30,248 nucleotides of DNA, taken from a virus. Location of the stretch: positions 1-30,248 of IMG/VR virus record IMGVR_UViG_3300032331_001341; one strand, written 5' to 3'. Below are positions 1 through 7,453 of this stretch, in pieces; positions within the stretch are counted from its first letter, which is position 1; each line of letters opens with the position of its first letter. Below the pieces are notes generated by a model. That model saw only the letters and a list, made by a program, of their open reading frames with translations. It ran no database searches and was not told where the DNA came from. The translations under genes were made by a program, and so were the position numbers.

Positions 1-123
1 CCGAGGCGCACGGGAGAGTGCTGCTCACTGCGGCGGACATCATCGAGCAGGCCGAGTGGATCATTGCCAACGCAGAGCCGGCGCCTGACATCTACGTTGA
101 CCCAGAACGCCGAGGTCAATGGC
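1..123. repeat. terminal redundancy, left copy
   Basis: Bases 1-123 match 30126-30248 exactly. The repeat lies inside a single open reading frame that closes only when the ends are joined. This fits a circular or circularly permuted genome read past its start, or a true short direct terminal repeat. Its position inside a coding frame makes the first reading more likely. Unit length is 30,125 bp. Confidence 0.95.
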
Positions 124-161
124 GCGAGGCCCGCGAAAAGTGGTTGACTGGGCAGGTGTGA
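1..161 (+). CDS. 3' part of small hypothetical protein spanning the contig junction
   Basis: This is the downstream part of a 71-residue protein whose ATG lies at 30071. Bases 1-123 are identical to 30126-30248, so joining the ends gives one open frame that stops at TGA 159-161. The product is acidic/helical, with motifs LLTAADIIEQAEW and DPERRGQWREAREKW, and has no domain I recognise. It lies just after the candidate replication origin and is followed by hairpins and a terminator, so it is probably the last gene of the replication transcript. Function unknown. Confidence 0.75.
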   Translation, partial: EAHGRVLLTAADIIEQAEWIIANAEPAPDIYVDPERRGQWREAREKWLTGQV

Positions 162-224
162 ACTGGCAGTGTGAAAGCTCAAACCTAACCACCTTGGGAA
201 GGGTGGTGATGAGTAAAAAACGGG

Positions 225-261
225 GAGCCCGGTCCATGAGTGTGGGCCGGGTTCTTTTTTT
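225..261 (+). terminator. rho-independent terminator
   Basis: A 12-bp stem (225-236 with 243-254, two G-U pairs, core CCCGG/CCGGG) closes a 6-base loop and is followed by seven T (255-261). An A-run at 215-220 on the 5' side would also give a U-tract to a minus-strand transcript. A smaller hairpin (ACCACC 188-193 with GGTGGT 202-207) precedes it. The region 162-298 holds only these structures. It ends the transcript coming from the replication genes across the contig junction. Confidence 0.85.
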
Positions 262-298
262 ACTTGACGGACTCATAGTACGCATGGAGGACGGAGGC

Positions 299-628
299 AT
301 GACGTACGACGAGGCACTGGAGGAGCTCCTAGACCTAGACCTTGCTCCACGCTCGGCAGAGATCGCCGCCGCGTGGGTAGTCTCGACACTGGCAGAGGCG
401 CACGCAGAAGCCACCACTGACGCCGTAGTGCGGGTGCTGGGTGCACTCTTTGATGGCAAGCGGGAGCAGCTCAGAGCACGCGCGATTGGCATGGCGTTTG
501 CGATTGGCAGACCAGACCTTGCAGGCTACCTGACGCTTGATCAGGCAGCAATGGGGGAGGGGTGCTCGCATACGATGGTCGCGAACTGGCGGAAGGCGGC
601 ATTGGAGGCACTGGGGGGACCCCGGTAA
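299..628 (+). CDS. small helix-turn-helix protein upstream of terminase
   Basis: This 109-residue protein is mostly helical and acidic at the N-terminus. Its C-terminal end (roughly residues 77-105) reads like a helix-turn-helix: YLTLDQAAMGEG, a turn, then SHTMVANWRKAALEAL. The ATG at 299 is chosen because GGAGG lies 8 bases upstream (286-290). An in-frame ATG at 284 would add five residues but has no ribosome site, and longer forms run back through the terminator at 225-261. The position before terminase small subunit suggests a DNA-binding regulator or an accessory packaging protein. I cannot assign it to a family. Confidence 0.7.
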   Translation: MTYDEALEELLDLDLAPRSAEIAAAWVVSTLAEAHAEATTDAVVRVLGALFDGKREQLRARAIGMAFAIGRPDLAGYLTLDQAAMGEGCSHTMVANWRKAALEALGGPR

Positions 629-693
629 GGAATCTTTTTGGGGGGTGATGGGACTTGTCCGAAGTCGCCGCGCAGACAACTTTTATGAGTATC

Positions 694-740
694 GGCAAAA
701 ATTTCCTAGTAACCCAGCAAAACCGGCAATAATTGCCTAG
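694..740. promoter_or_regulatory. two copies of a 16-bp palindromic repeat before terS
   Basis: GGCAAAAATTTCCTAG (694-709) and GGCAATAATTGCCTAG (725-740) differ at two positions and stand 31 bp apart, about three helical turns. The second contains the perfect palindrome GGCAAT-A-ATTGCC and ends one base before the terS ATG. A third copy lies at 983-998. The intergenic stretch 629-741 has no convincing gene. They could be terminase small-subunit binding sites, like the three R sites in lambda cosB, or operators. Confidence 0.6.
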
Positions 741-741
741 C

Positions 742-1311
742 ATGGCTATCAAATCACCCAACCTTCCTGTAAAACTAGGGGAAAATCTTGCCGTATACTT
801 CGGCGTTTCAAATGGAACAGTCGCCAGATGGGCCAAGGACGTGAAGCCTTTCACTGCTTTCAAGCTGGCAAAGCACCTCGATTTCATCAAGGTGAAGAAC
901 GGTACGACTCAGAAGCGTCTAGCATCGCCGATGCTGCTGACGGAGCTACAGGAAATTTTTGCCGAGTGCGGGCTTGAAGATAGGCAAAATTTGCCTAGTG
1001 AGCAGACTGACGAGCCGTTGACGCTGGACGCAGCGCGGTTGCGGAAGATTCAACTCGAAACCGAACGCATCCAGTTGGGGCTGGATCGCGACCGCGGTGA
1101 CGTGGTGAGCCGCGCAGCACTCAGAGAGGCAGGCGTCCGCATCGGTGCCGCGCTGGCCGCCGCCGTGGCAGCACTGGACAACGACCTTCCTGGGTTGCTG
1201 GCGGGGAAATCCGAGGTGGAGATTCGCGCAGCAGTGACGCCTAGGCTGGCGAGGATGCAGGAGACGTTCAACGAGGCACTCACGGAGGTGGTGGATGAAC
1301 CCGCTAGCTGA
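742..1311 (+). CDS. terS: terminase small subunit (Nu1-like)
   Basis: This 189-residue protein should bind the packaging site and recruit the large subunit. The N-terminus has a helix-turn-helix (LAVYFGVSNGTVARWAKD, about residues 13-30). The C-terminal half, about residues 98-180, has the pattern usual in Nu1-type small subunits: DAARLRKIQLETERIQLGL, then RGDVVSRAALREA, then long alanine-rich helices. ATG 742 is preferred to the in-frame TTG 733, which would add three residues. There is no Shine-Dalgarno; the start directly follows a palindromic repeat. It overlaps terL by 17 bases. Assignment rests on the C-terminal pattern and gene order. Confidence 0.82.
   Translation: MAIKSPNLPVKLGENLAVYFGVSNGTVARWAKDVKPFTAFKLAKHLDFIKVKNGTTQKRLASPMLLTELQEIFAECGLEDRQNLPSEQTDEPLTLDAARLRKIQLETERIQLGLDRDRGDVVSRAALREAGVRIGAALAAAVAALDNDLPGLLAGKSEVEIRAAVTPRLARMQETFNEALTEVVDEPAS
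983..998. promoter_or_regulatory. third copy of 16-bp palindromic repeat, inside terS
   Basis: GGCAAAATTTGCCTAG matches the copy at 725-740 at 14 of 16 positions. With flanks it forms the 17-base palindrome TAGGCAAA-A-TTTGCCTA (981-997). It is translated in terS as part of RQNLPS. I found no further copy elsewhere by eye. Clustering in and around terS suggests a role in packaging-site recognition or terS autoregulation. Confidence 0.55.
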
Positions 1312-3049
1312 AGGCATCATCGCTGGCAACAAACCGCCCTACACGGGCGATCCTCTGGCGTGGATTCGCGAGCACGTCAGGCTACCACACTCGGCGCGTT
1401 CGGCTGAGTTCGATCCGGCGATGGCACCGCATCTCAATGCTCCCATGCGGGCGATTCTTGGCGGGCAGCACCGGTCAGTGCTGATGCGACTGCCGACCGG
1501 CGCGGGCAAGACCACGATGCTGGAGCTCATCATTCCTTACGTGATCGCGGTGGCACCTGGGCCGATGCTACTCGTGGAGCAGACGGATGACACATCGAAG
1601 GACTGGGCAGAGAGCAGGCTGATGCCGGTGCTGGAGGGCTGCGAGCCGGTGGCACGGCTGTTTCCACAGGATCGGCATCAGAAGCGGAAGTCCGCGATCC
1701 TGTTTCCTCACTGTGCCCTGTTTCTTACGGGGGCGAATATGTCCGGTTTGCAGGGCAAGAGTATGCGGTACGTCTGGTGTGATGAGATTTGGCAGTATCG
1801 CCCGGGCATCCTTGGGGAGGCACAAAAGCGGATGCATGACCGCTACAACCGCGTGTTTATCGGCGTCAGTCAGGGATGGGACACCAGTCACGAGGCCGAG
1901 GAACTCTGGAAGCAGGGCGAAACGATGACATGGGGGCACTCCTGCGTGGCCTGCAACGCGTGGCTGAAGTGGCATTGGAACGAAATTAAGTACATCGAAA
2001 AACCAGACACAGAGGAATGGAATTGGGCCGAACTGCGCGAGTCCGTCCGTCATGAGTGTCCTGAGTGTGGGCACGTCACGCCGAACACGACGGCACACCG
2101 GCGTGCGATGGCAGAGCACTCGGACTACCGCTCGGAGGGTGGGAACTTCGTCAGCGGACACGTAAACTTCACACTGCCGGCGTGGGCCATTTGGTGGATC
2201 GACTGGGCCGATTTGGTTGTCGAGTGGGTGAAGGCGCAGCAGTTGAAAAAACGCGGGCACATTGAACCTCTGAAGCAGTTCTTACAGAAGCGTGGGGCAC
2301 AAACATGGAGTGCTGACCATGAAACGCCGGTGGTGAATTTGCTGGCAGCAGATTACAGACTGGCGGATTTCGCCAATGGCGAGAAAATTAATGGTGAGAT
2401 CACTCGATTCCTTACGGTGGACGTGCAAAAAGGATATTTTTGGGCATGTCTACGGGCATGGAGATCGGATGGATCTTCGAAGCTGATATGGTTTGGGAAA
2501 TTGATGAACTGGGAATCTGTTCGGGACTACCAGCAACGCATGGGTGTGCGGGACAATCTGGTGTTTGTGGACTCGGGCTATCTCACGACAGATGTGTATG
2601 AAGCCTGTGCTAGGCACTCAAAATACACAGAAAAAGGCGAATACGTATGGGGGTCTGGCTGGACTGCTCTCAAAGGCTCGAAGGAAGAACGATGGAGTCA
2701 CGTTCCGCCGCGTGGTCCAAAATTGGAAAAGTTCTACTCGCCTTGGAAAAAGATAGCTGCGCCTTCAAGGAAATTTTGCATGCTCATTAATTGGTCCAAC
2801 CTTATCGCAAAAGACAAATTGACTAGACTGCGTGGTGCAGGTCCTGACGTATGGGCATTCCCGAAAGACATTGGGAAAGAATACATGCTTCAGATTACGT
2901 CAGAGATCTGTCGGGACGTAGTTGACAACACGACCAAAGCAATCACCCGTCGGTACATTCCAATCAGAGAGGACAACCATGCGTGGGACTGTGAGGCGAT
3001 GCAGATTGTTGCAGCATCGCTCGCTGGTGTGTTGCATGGCGAGAGTTGA
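1295..3049 (+). CDS. terL: terminase large subunit (GpA family)
   Basis: This 584-residue packaging motor cuts concatemers and pumps DNA into the prohead. The ATPase half has Walker A LPTGAGKT with Lys72 and Walker B YVWCDE with Asp163/Glu164. A four-cysteine zinc-type insert follows (SCVAC and HECPEC, about residues 215-260), as in many GpA proteins. The nuclease half begins near TVDVQKGYFWA with Asp376, with a second acidic site at VFVDSGY, Asp426. Length is close to lambda gpA (641). GGAGG lies 5 bases before ATG 1295, one of the few good Shine-Dalgarno sites here, and the start overlaps the terS end. The GpA type predicts lambda-like packaging at a specific site. Confidence 0.95.
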   Translation: MNPLAEGIIAGNKPPYTGDPLAWIREHVRLPHSARSAEFDPAMAPHLNAPMRAILGGQHRSVLMRLPTGAGKTTMLELIIPYVIAVAPGPMLLVEQTDDTSKDWAESRLMPVLEGCEPVARLFPQDRHQKRKSAILFPHCALFLTGANMSGLQGKSMRYVWCDEIWQYRPGILGEAQKRMHDRYNRVFIGVSQGWDTSHEAEELWKQGETMTWGHSCVACNAWLKWHWNEIKYIEKPDTEEWNWAELRESVRHECPECGHVTPNTTAHRRAMAEHSDYRSEGGNFVSGHVNFTLPAWAIWWIDWADLVVEWVKAQQLKKRGHIEPLKQFLQKRGAQTWSADHETPVVNLLAADYRLADFANGEKINGEITRFLTVDVQKGYFWACLRAWRSDGSSKLIWFGKLMNWESVRDYQQRMGVRDNLVFVDSGYLTTDVYEACARHSKYTEKGEYVWGSGWTALKGSKEERWSHVPPRGPKLEKFYSPWKKIAAPSRKFCMLINWSNLIAKDKLTRLRGAGPDVWAFPKDIGKEYMLQITSEICRDVVDNTTKAITRRYIPIREDNHAWDCEAMQIVAASLAGVLHGES

Positions 3050-3073
3050 CAGAGTGGCGTGGTGTGGTAGGGT
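3046..3073 (+). promoter_or_regulatory. possible promoter at the terL end
   Basis: TTGACA (3046-3051), a 16-base spacer and TAGGGT (3068-3073). The same layout with a similar GAGTG..GTGG spacer occurs at 21404-21431. A start near 3080 would give a leader of about 100 bases that contains the terminator at 3137-3175, so the downstream genes would be under attenuation. The -10 match is weak. The gap 3050-3187 holds nothing else. Confidence 0.35.
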
Positions 3074-3136
3074 GTTCAGTAACGACACGGATACTAAAGC
3101 CCCTTGGGAGTGCGTTTCCTGTATTTTTAAGGGCCG

Positions 3137-3175
3137 AACCGCCGCCATTTTAACCAGTGGCGGCGGTTTTCTTTT
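3137..3175 (+). terminator. strong hairpin with U-tract before the head genes
   Basis: An 11-bp perfect stem (3137-3147 with 3158-3168, GC core CCGCCGCC) has a 10-base loop and is followed by TTTTCTTTT. It has the form of a rho-independent terminator. The next start codon is only 12 bases past the T-run, leaving no room for a promoter. Confidence 0.85.
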
Positions 3176-3187
3176 ACATCAAACACT

Positions 3188-3472
3188 ATGGTAATGGAGA
3201 TCACGCCGCGCCTATTGCTCAATGCATTCCTTTCAAGGGACGTGGCGGAACTGCGCTCGATTCGCGACAATGCGTTCACTCTCAGCGCCAACGCAAACGG
3301 GCAGGGGACCCTTATCGCATCCACCGTAAACGGTTCGTCCTTCACGTTTTCCGCGCCAGGACTCGCAACGCTCACGCCGATTCAGGTGATGTCATTGGCG
3401 CAACAGGCACTTGATTTAAAGGCTAACTGTTTGACGCGTCCGGTGACACGCACAAGGGCTTGGTTTCTATGA
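3188..3472 (+). CDS. gpW-like head completion protein (probable)
   Basis: This 94-residue protein sits exactly between terL and portal, where lambda carries W. Its layout also fits the gpW fold: an N-terminal helix (LLLNAFLSRDVAELRSIRD), a beta hairpin (GTLIASTVNGSSFTF), a second helix (TPIQVMSLAQQALDL) and a basic tail. gpW closes the filled head and prepares it for tail joining. ATG 3188 is used; ATG 3194 is possible, and neither has a Shine-Dalgarno. The stop overlaps the portal start as ATGA, implying coupling. I base this on position and shape, not clear sequence identity. Confidence 0.6.
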   Translation: MVMEITPRLLLNAFLSRDVAELRSIRDNAFTLSANANGQGTLIASTVNGSSFTFSAPGLATLTPIQVMSLAQQALDLKANCLTRPVTRTRAWFL

Positions 3473-4959
3473 GTTTACTGGAACGCATCAAATCCGTTTT
3501 TCTTCCGAAGCCTAAAGCAAATTATGCCGCAGGATGGGACTCCTACCGTCGTTCACGATTGATCGAAGGTGGAGTCTGGGGGCAACCATTCTGGCAATCT
3601 CATACGCAGAGTTTTGGGAAGGAAGTTTCTGTCGGCGAATGGCGTATCATCGTTTCAGCCGCTCGAAAACTCTACTGGAATGTTGGCGTGGTGAACGCTG
3701 CAATCGACCAGAAGGCGATGCTCACGACCGGAAACGGTGCATTTCGTCCCATCTTCATGGGCGCGGATCGCGAATGGGGCAAGCGGGCCGAAGCTAAGTT
3801 GCTCGACTGGTTCCAGATCGCGTACATGGACGGCTCATCCTGGTGGGATGCTCTGACGTTGGAGAATATCGCCATCGACCGCGATGGGGACTGTCTAACA
3901 GTCCTCAGCCAGAACTCAGCAGGCTATCCGCTGCTTCAACTTGTACCGTGGCACCAAATTGGCACTCGTACCGCATCAGAGGAGCGCGTGCAATCTGGCA
4001 GGTTTGCAGGGGCGAGAATGGAAAACGGCGTGATTCTCAACCGCGCAGGCCGTGCTATTGGATTTCGTCTGATGGGTGAGACTGCCGAAGATGACCGCGA
4101 CATTCCAGCAGGCTCTGCAATGCTTTCCAAGGATCCGCGCGAGATTGGACAGGTGCGCGGGATTTCAGCGTTTGCGCCGGCAATCCTGGACCTACGTGAC
4201 CTTGCAACCCTTGGCGACAATATCAAAGCAGCATCGAAACTCGCGTCCTCGCTGGGTCTCATCGTCGAGAATCAGATGGGGATGCAAGACCCGATGGAGT
4301 CGGCCTTTACGAATGACGCCATGCCTCAGGCAATGGGTGGGGTTCGCCTTGAAACTGTTCAGGGCGGAATGGTGCAATATTTCACGGCCGGTGCTGGTGA
4401 GAAAATCTCCCAGATTGATGCAACGCATCCCACTGAAGCGCAAGATCGCTTGCAGGAACGACTCATCAAAAATGCACTCCTAGGCGCAGGCTGGCCCGCT
4501 GAGTTTTGCTGGAGTCTGGAGAAGATGGGCGGTGCCAATGCTCGGATCATTTTGGAGCAGGTAAACCGCATCACCGCCGACCGGCACCAGTATCTGTCTC
4601 AGCAGTGTAAACGCCGCGTGGCTTATGCCATCGCCAGATTCATCGAGCTCGGCGAACTCCCTGCATACACTGGCGCCGATGCGAACCAGGGTGGCGCCTA
4701 TAATTTCCGATTCACACAGGCACCGCAACTCACGGCGGACAGCTCCTACGCAAACAGCGACGCCATCAACGCGTATCGGGCTGGGATGCGATCCATGACG
4801 GACATCCTTTCGAGTGGCTCGAAAACGCTCGATCAGCACCTCGACGAGGTACAGGCTGAGGAACTTAACATTCGAGCGCGCATGGCCGCTACAGGGCTCG
4901 GGCGCGAGGCGTTTGGACTGCTTACACCCAACGGCAATGTGCCACCTTCTCAGCCATGA
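3469..4959 (+). CDS. portal protein (lambda gpB-type)
   Basis: This 496-residue protein should form the dodecameric ring at the head vertex through which DNA passes and to which terminase and connector bind. Gene order (terL, gpW-like, portal, protease) and sequence pattern match the lambda portal family: an N-terminal SLLERIKSVF segment, WRIIVSAARKLYWN, VNAAIDQKAM, DRDGDCLTV and LPAYTGADAN near the C-terminus. Length is close to lambda gpB (533). ATG 3469 shares ATGA with the preceding stop; a GTG-initiated form from 3460 is less likely because that segment lies inside the upstream gene. The portal end overlaps the protease start by four bases. Confidence 0.92.
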   Translation: MSLLERIKSVFLPKPKANYAAGWDSYRRSRLIEGGVWGQPFWQSHTQSFGKEVSVGEWRIIVSAARKLYWNVGVVNAAIDQKAMLTTGNGAFRPIFMGADREWGKRAEAKLLDWFQIAYMDGSSWWDALTLENIAIDRDGDCLTVLSQNSAGYPLLQLVPWHQIGTRTASEERVQSGRFAGARMENGVILNRAGRAIGFRLMGETAEDDRDIPAGSAMLSKDPREIGQVRGISAFAPAILDLRDLATLGDNIKAASKLASSLGLIVENQMGMQDPMESAFTNDAMPQAMGGVRLETVQGGMVQYFTAGAGEKISQIDATHPTEAQDRLQERLIKNALLGAGWPAEFCWSLEKMGGANARIILEQVNRITADRHQYLSQQCKRRVAYAIARFIELGELPAYTGADANQGGAYNFRFTQAPQLTADSSYANSDAINAYRAGMRSMTDILSSGSKTLDQHLDEVQAEELNIRARMAATGLGREAFGLLTPNGNVPPSQP

Positions 4960-5780
4960 AACACCGTCGCAACGCTCACCTGATCGAGGCCATTTTTCAC
5001 AAGCCGTGGTTCATCACGTCGTCAGGGTACGCAGCAGTGCGTAGACTCGCCGAGGCCAAGCTGCGCGGTGAGAATGGCGACTGGACTGGTATGATGGAGT
5101 CTGGCCGTGAACCGATGGAGATCGATGGCAACGGCATTGCTCACATTGAAATTTGCGGGACGCTTTCAAAGAACGTGTCACCGATTGAAGCCTGCTGCGG
5201 TGCGTATGACTACGAGTGGCTTGAAGAGGACCTTGAAAACGCGATGGAAGCCGGCGTGCGTGGCATCTGGCTCGAAATTGATTCACCCGGTGGAGCGTGC
5301 GAGGGATGCGCGGAAGGTGCCGACCTCATCGCCGAGGCCGCTCGCAAGATTCCCGTGGTGGTTTACTCGGACGGTACCTGCGCGTCTGCTGCGTATAATC
5401 TCGCAGTGAGCGGGACGAAACTGTTTGGATCGCAGTCGTCAACATGGGGAAGCATCGGCACGATCATTCCGTGGACTGATGAGTCTGCGATGTGGACGGA
5501 GGAAGGACTAGAATGGGATCCAATCACGAATACCGGTGGAGTTCTTAAGGGCGCTGGCATGGGGCCATCCCTGACCGCAGCGCAGCGCGCCAGCCTCCAG
5601 CAATACGTGGACGATGCGTTCATGCAATTCAAAGGGAACGTCCTCAAGAATCGTGCGGTGCCCGCCGAGGCCATGACCGGTGGCGCTTATCTGGCTCCCA
5701 GGGCTCTGGAGTACAAATTGATCGACGGCATTCTGACCGAGTCTGCCGCCTACGAAAAACTTGTTGCGCTAGTCAAGTAG
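4956..5780 (+). CDS. head maturation protease, S49 (SppA/ClpP-fold) family
   Basis: This 274-residue serine protease should cleave scaffold or portal during prohead maturation, as lambda gpC does. The S49 signature is clear: EIDSPGGACEG in the oxyanion region, the nucleophile region CASAAYNLAVSGTK with Ser144, and GGVLKGAG with Lys198 as the probable second member of a Ser/Lys dyad. It is shorter than lambda gpC (439), whose C-terminal part includes the internal scaffold gene Nu3. Here the scaffold function is probably the separate gene at 5877. ATGA overlap with portal. Confidence 0.92.
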   Translation: MKHRRNAHLIEAIFHKPWFITSSGYAAVRRLAEAKLRGENGDWTGMMESGREPMEIDGNGIAHIEICGTLSKNVSPIEACCGAYDYEWLEEDLENAMEAGVRGIWLEIDSPGGACEGCAEGADLIAEAARKIPVVVYSDGTCASAAYNLAVSGTKLFGSQSSTWGSIGTIIPWTDESAMWTEEGLEWDPITNTGGVLKGAGMGPSLTAAQRASLQQYVDDAFMQFKGNVLKNRAVPAEAMTGGAYLAPRALEYKLIDGILTESAAYEKLVALVK

Positions 5781-5820
5781 CAAAGATACTATTCCGCTAG
5801 TTCGTGTATGTTGTTGTCAG

Positions 5821-5857
5821 CCGCCGGGGGTTTAATCGCCCTCGGCGGTTTTTCTTT
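5821..5857 (+). terminator. hairpin with U-tract before scaffold and capsid genes
   Basis: A 10-bp stem (5821-5830 with 5839-5848, one G-U) with an 8-base loop is followed by TTTTTCTTT. It resembles the 3137 terminator, sharing GGCGGTTTT, then CTTT and ACA. The gap 5781-5876 otherwise holds only a GATACTAT -10-like string near 5786 without a good -35. The scaffold ATG is 20 bases after the T-run. Confidence 0.8.
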
Positions 5858-5876
5858 ACACGCGGGGCTAGTGTAT

Positions 5877-6278
5877 ATGGAGCAACCCCACACATTGGCC
5901 GACGCTCTCGAGGCTCTGACCAGCGCCCGCGCTGATGTCGCTGCTCTTGAAGCTCTCAGCGCCGAACACTCTGAACTTGTCACGGCATTCGCCGGACTCA
6001 CCGAAACGCACAACGCTTTGCAGGCTTCTTTGGCCACATCGTTGGAACAGAATACAACGCTAGCCGCTGCGTTGGAAACTTTGAAAGCTGAGCAGAAAAC
6101 CGTTGCCAATCAGGCGAACGCAGTCATTAGCGGCCTTGGAATTGACCCCGTGACAGTGGTTCCTGAGGCAACCAATGCTTCCAAGTCGTCCACTGAACTG
6201 TGGGCCGAATACAACACTTTGCCGCTCGAGCAGCGCAACCAATTCTTCCTTACCAACAAGGAAGCAATGAGCAAGTAA
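5877..6278 (+). CDS. coiled-coil scaffold-like protein
   Basis: This 133-residue protein lies between protease and capsid genes. Residues 5-95 have low-complexity heptad-like helices rich in A, L, E and T, including TLADALEALTSARADVAALE and LAAALETLKAEQKTVAN. The C-terminal motif ELWAEYNTLPLEQRNQFF recalls short capsid-adjacent proteins in many lambda-like phages. It most likely acts as assembly scaffold; a decoration protein is the alternative. The frame is open from 5808, but that part is the terminator, so ATG 5877 is the start. No Shine-Dalgarno is present. Confidence 0.7.
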   Translation: MEQPHTLADALEALTSARADVAALEALSAEHSELVTAFAGLTETHNALQASLATSLEQNTTLAAALETLKAEQKTVANQANAVISGLGIDPVTVVPEATNASKSSTELWAEYNTLPLEQRNQFFLTNKEAMSK

Positions 6279-6299
6279 ACCCGTAATTGATACACACTT

Positions 6300-7178
6300 A
6301 TGTCCAACACAATCGCGGGGGTGAACCTCGCTCAAATCGCACAGATGTCCCTTCCGGCCCTCGTGGCCAAGTTTGCTCCCTTGGGTGCAATCGCTGCTGA
6401 CTTCTCCTCCGACATCGCCGACAAAGGCGCGTCGGTAACGACCCGTTACCCTGTATCCGTCACGGCGCAGGATCTCTCCACTGGCTACAGCCGCACTGGA
6501 GTTGAGACGGTTGCCAAGACCATTACGCTCTCCGCGTTCCAGGGCTTCGCATATGGCTTCACTGATTTGGAGCGGTCCAAGTCGTCTATCGACCTCAACC
6601 AGCTTTTTATTGAACCCGCGCTCACTGCGACTGGTAAGAAAATGTTCGGCGACCTGTGGAACCTCGTCACGTCCTCGAACTTCAACTCCGTTGGAATCAA
6701 CGCTGGAAACTTCGACCGTGGCGATCTCGCTGACCTCTCCGCTTCGCTGACGTCCGCTGGCGTGCCTTTTGAAGGTCGTGCAGTGCTGCTGAATCCCACG
6801 TACTACGCTGCTCTGCTTAAGACCCTGAACAGCGCAGAATTCCCCGGCATCATCGCTGAGAAGACCGAAGGCATTGTTCCCCGCGTGGCTGGGTTCGACA
6901 TCTATCAGTCTTCCGAGTGCGACGCTAACGGACAGGGCCTCGGTGGTTTCGCGTTCCACAAGTCCGCGCTGCTGATGGCTGCCCGCCGTGTGAACTCCGA
7001 AGGCGCTGCCATGATGGGAGCCGAAGTGGCTGACGTGCTCGTCCCTAACCTTAACCTGCCCGTGCAGTTCCGTCGTTTTTACGACTTGAACGCCGGTGAA
7101 CTGGTGTACTCCATGGGCGTGCTCTACGGAGTGCAGGCTGGGCGCTCCGAGTTCGGCATCCGCATCGTCGCTGAATAG
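6300..7178 (+). CDS. major capsid protein
   Basis: This 292-residue protein follows the scaffold-like gene and has the features of an HK97-fold coat subunit: an N-terminal arm, an E-loop region around VTTRYPVSVTAQDLSTGYS, an A-domain with RAVLLNPTYYAALLK and GFAFHKSALLMAARRV, and a beta-rich end (RFYDLNAGELVYSMGVLYG). Codons are strongly C-ending (CTC, TCC, GCT), unlike the neighbouring small genes, as expected for a highly expressed gene. Start context is ACACACTTATG with no Shine-Dalgarno. It is enclosed by terminators at 5821 and 7186, suggesting a separately dosed scaffold-capsid transcript. Confidence 0.88.
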   Translation: MSNTIAGVNLAQIAQMSLPALVAKFAPLGAIAADFSSDIADKGASVTTRYPVSVTAQDLSTGYSRTGVETVAKTITLSAFQGFAYGFTDLERSKSSIDLNQLFIEPALTATGKKMFGDLWNLVTSSNFNSVGINAGNFDRGDLADLSASLTSAGVPFEGRAVLLNPTYYAALLKTLNSAEFPGIIAEKTEGIVPRVAGFDIYQSSECDANGQGLGGFAFHKSALLMAARRVNSEGAAMMGAEVADVLVPNLNLPVQFRRFYDLNAGELVYSMGVLYGVQAGRSEFGIRIVAE

Positions 7179-7185
7179 TTCAACA

Positions 7186-7226
7186 GGCGCGGGTGGGTGT
7201 CACAGCTCGCCCGCGCCTTCTTTTTT
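7186..7226 (+). terminator. rho-independent terminator after the capsid gene
   Basis: A 12-bp GC stem (7186-7197 with 7206-7217, two G-U pairs) and an 8-base loop are followed by TTCTTTTTT. It begins 8 bases after the capsid stop and ends 5 bases before the next start codon. Confidence 0.9.
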
Positions 7227-7231
7227 GAAAT

Positions 7232-7453
7232 ATGAGCAAGAAACTGACCCTCATCACCGTCGGGGAAAACATCGCTGCATCGTTCACGGATTACGATTCA
7301 GCCGTGAAGGAATTCAAAGCAATGCAACCGGGTGATGAACCCATCGCATTGCTGACGACCTTGAAAGAGCGCGAAAAGAAGCCAATCCGAAAGACCACGC
7401 AGGCAACCGTTAAGGATGTGCCTGAGATGCAGGAATCCCGCCGCAAGAAATGA
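7232..7453 (+). CDS. small hypothetical protein after the capsid gene
   Basis: This 73-residue protein has a compact N-terminal part (LTLITVGENIAASFTDYDSA) and a lysine/arginine-rich tail ending ESRRKK. There is no recognised domain. It starts AAATATG immediately after the terminator and its end overlaps the next gene as ATGA. Position between capsid and connector genes suggests a minor head or head-tail protein. Confidence 0.7.
   Translation: MSKKLTLITVGENIAASFTDYDSAVKEFKAMQPGDEPIALLTTLKEREKKPIRKTTQATVKDVPEMQESRRKK

Noticed and set aside
119-298. Upstream extension of the HTH protein to residue MARGPRK
   Set aside because: It crosses the terminator at 225-261 and overlaps the junction-spanning gene.
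537-740. 67-residue plus-strand frame between the HTH gene and terS
   Set aside because: Overlaps the end of a better gene, is rich in Arg/Trp/Gly and has no ribosome site; the end lies in the palindromic repeats.
5808-5876. Upstream extension of the scaffold-like protein
   Set aside because: Encoded by the terminator hairpin; ATG 5877 is the first sensible start after it.
6060-6959. Long minus-strand frame opposite scaffold and capsid genes (299 residues)
   Set aside because: Lies antisense to confident genes with biased codon use; composition has no domain and no start signal, so it is a shadow.
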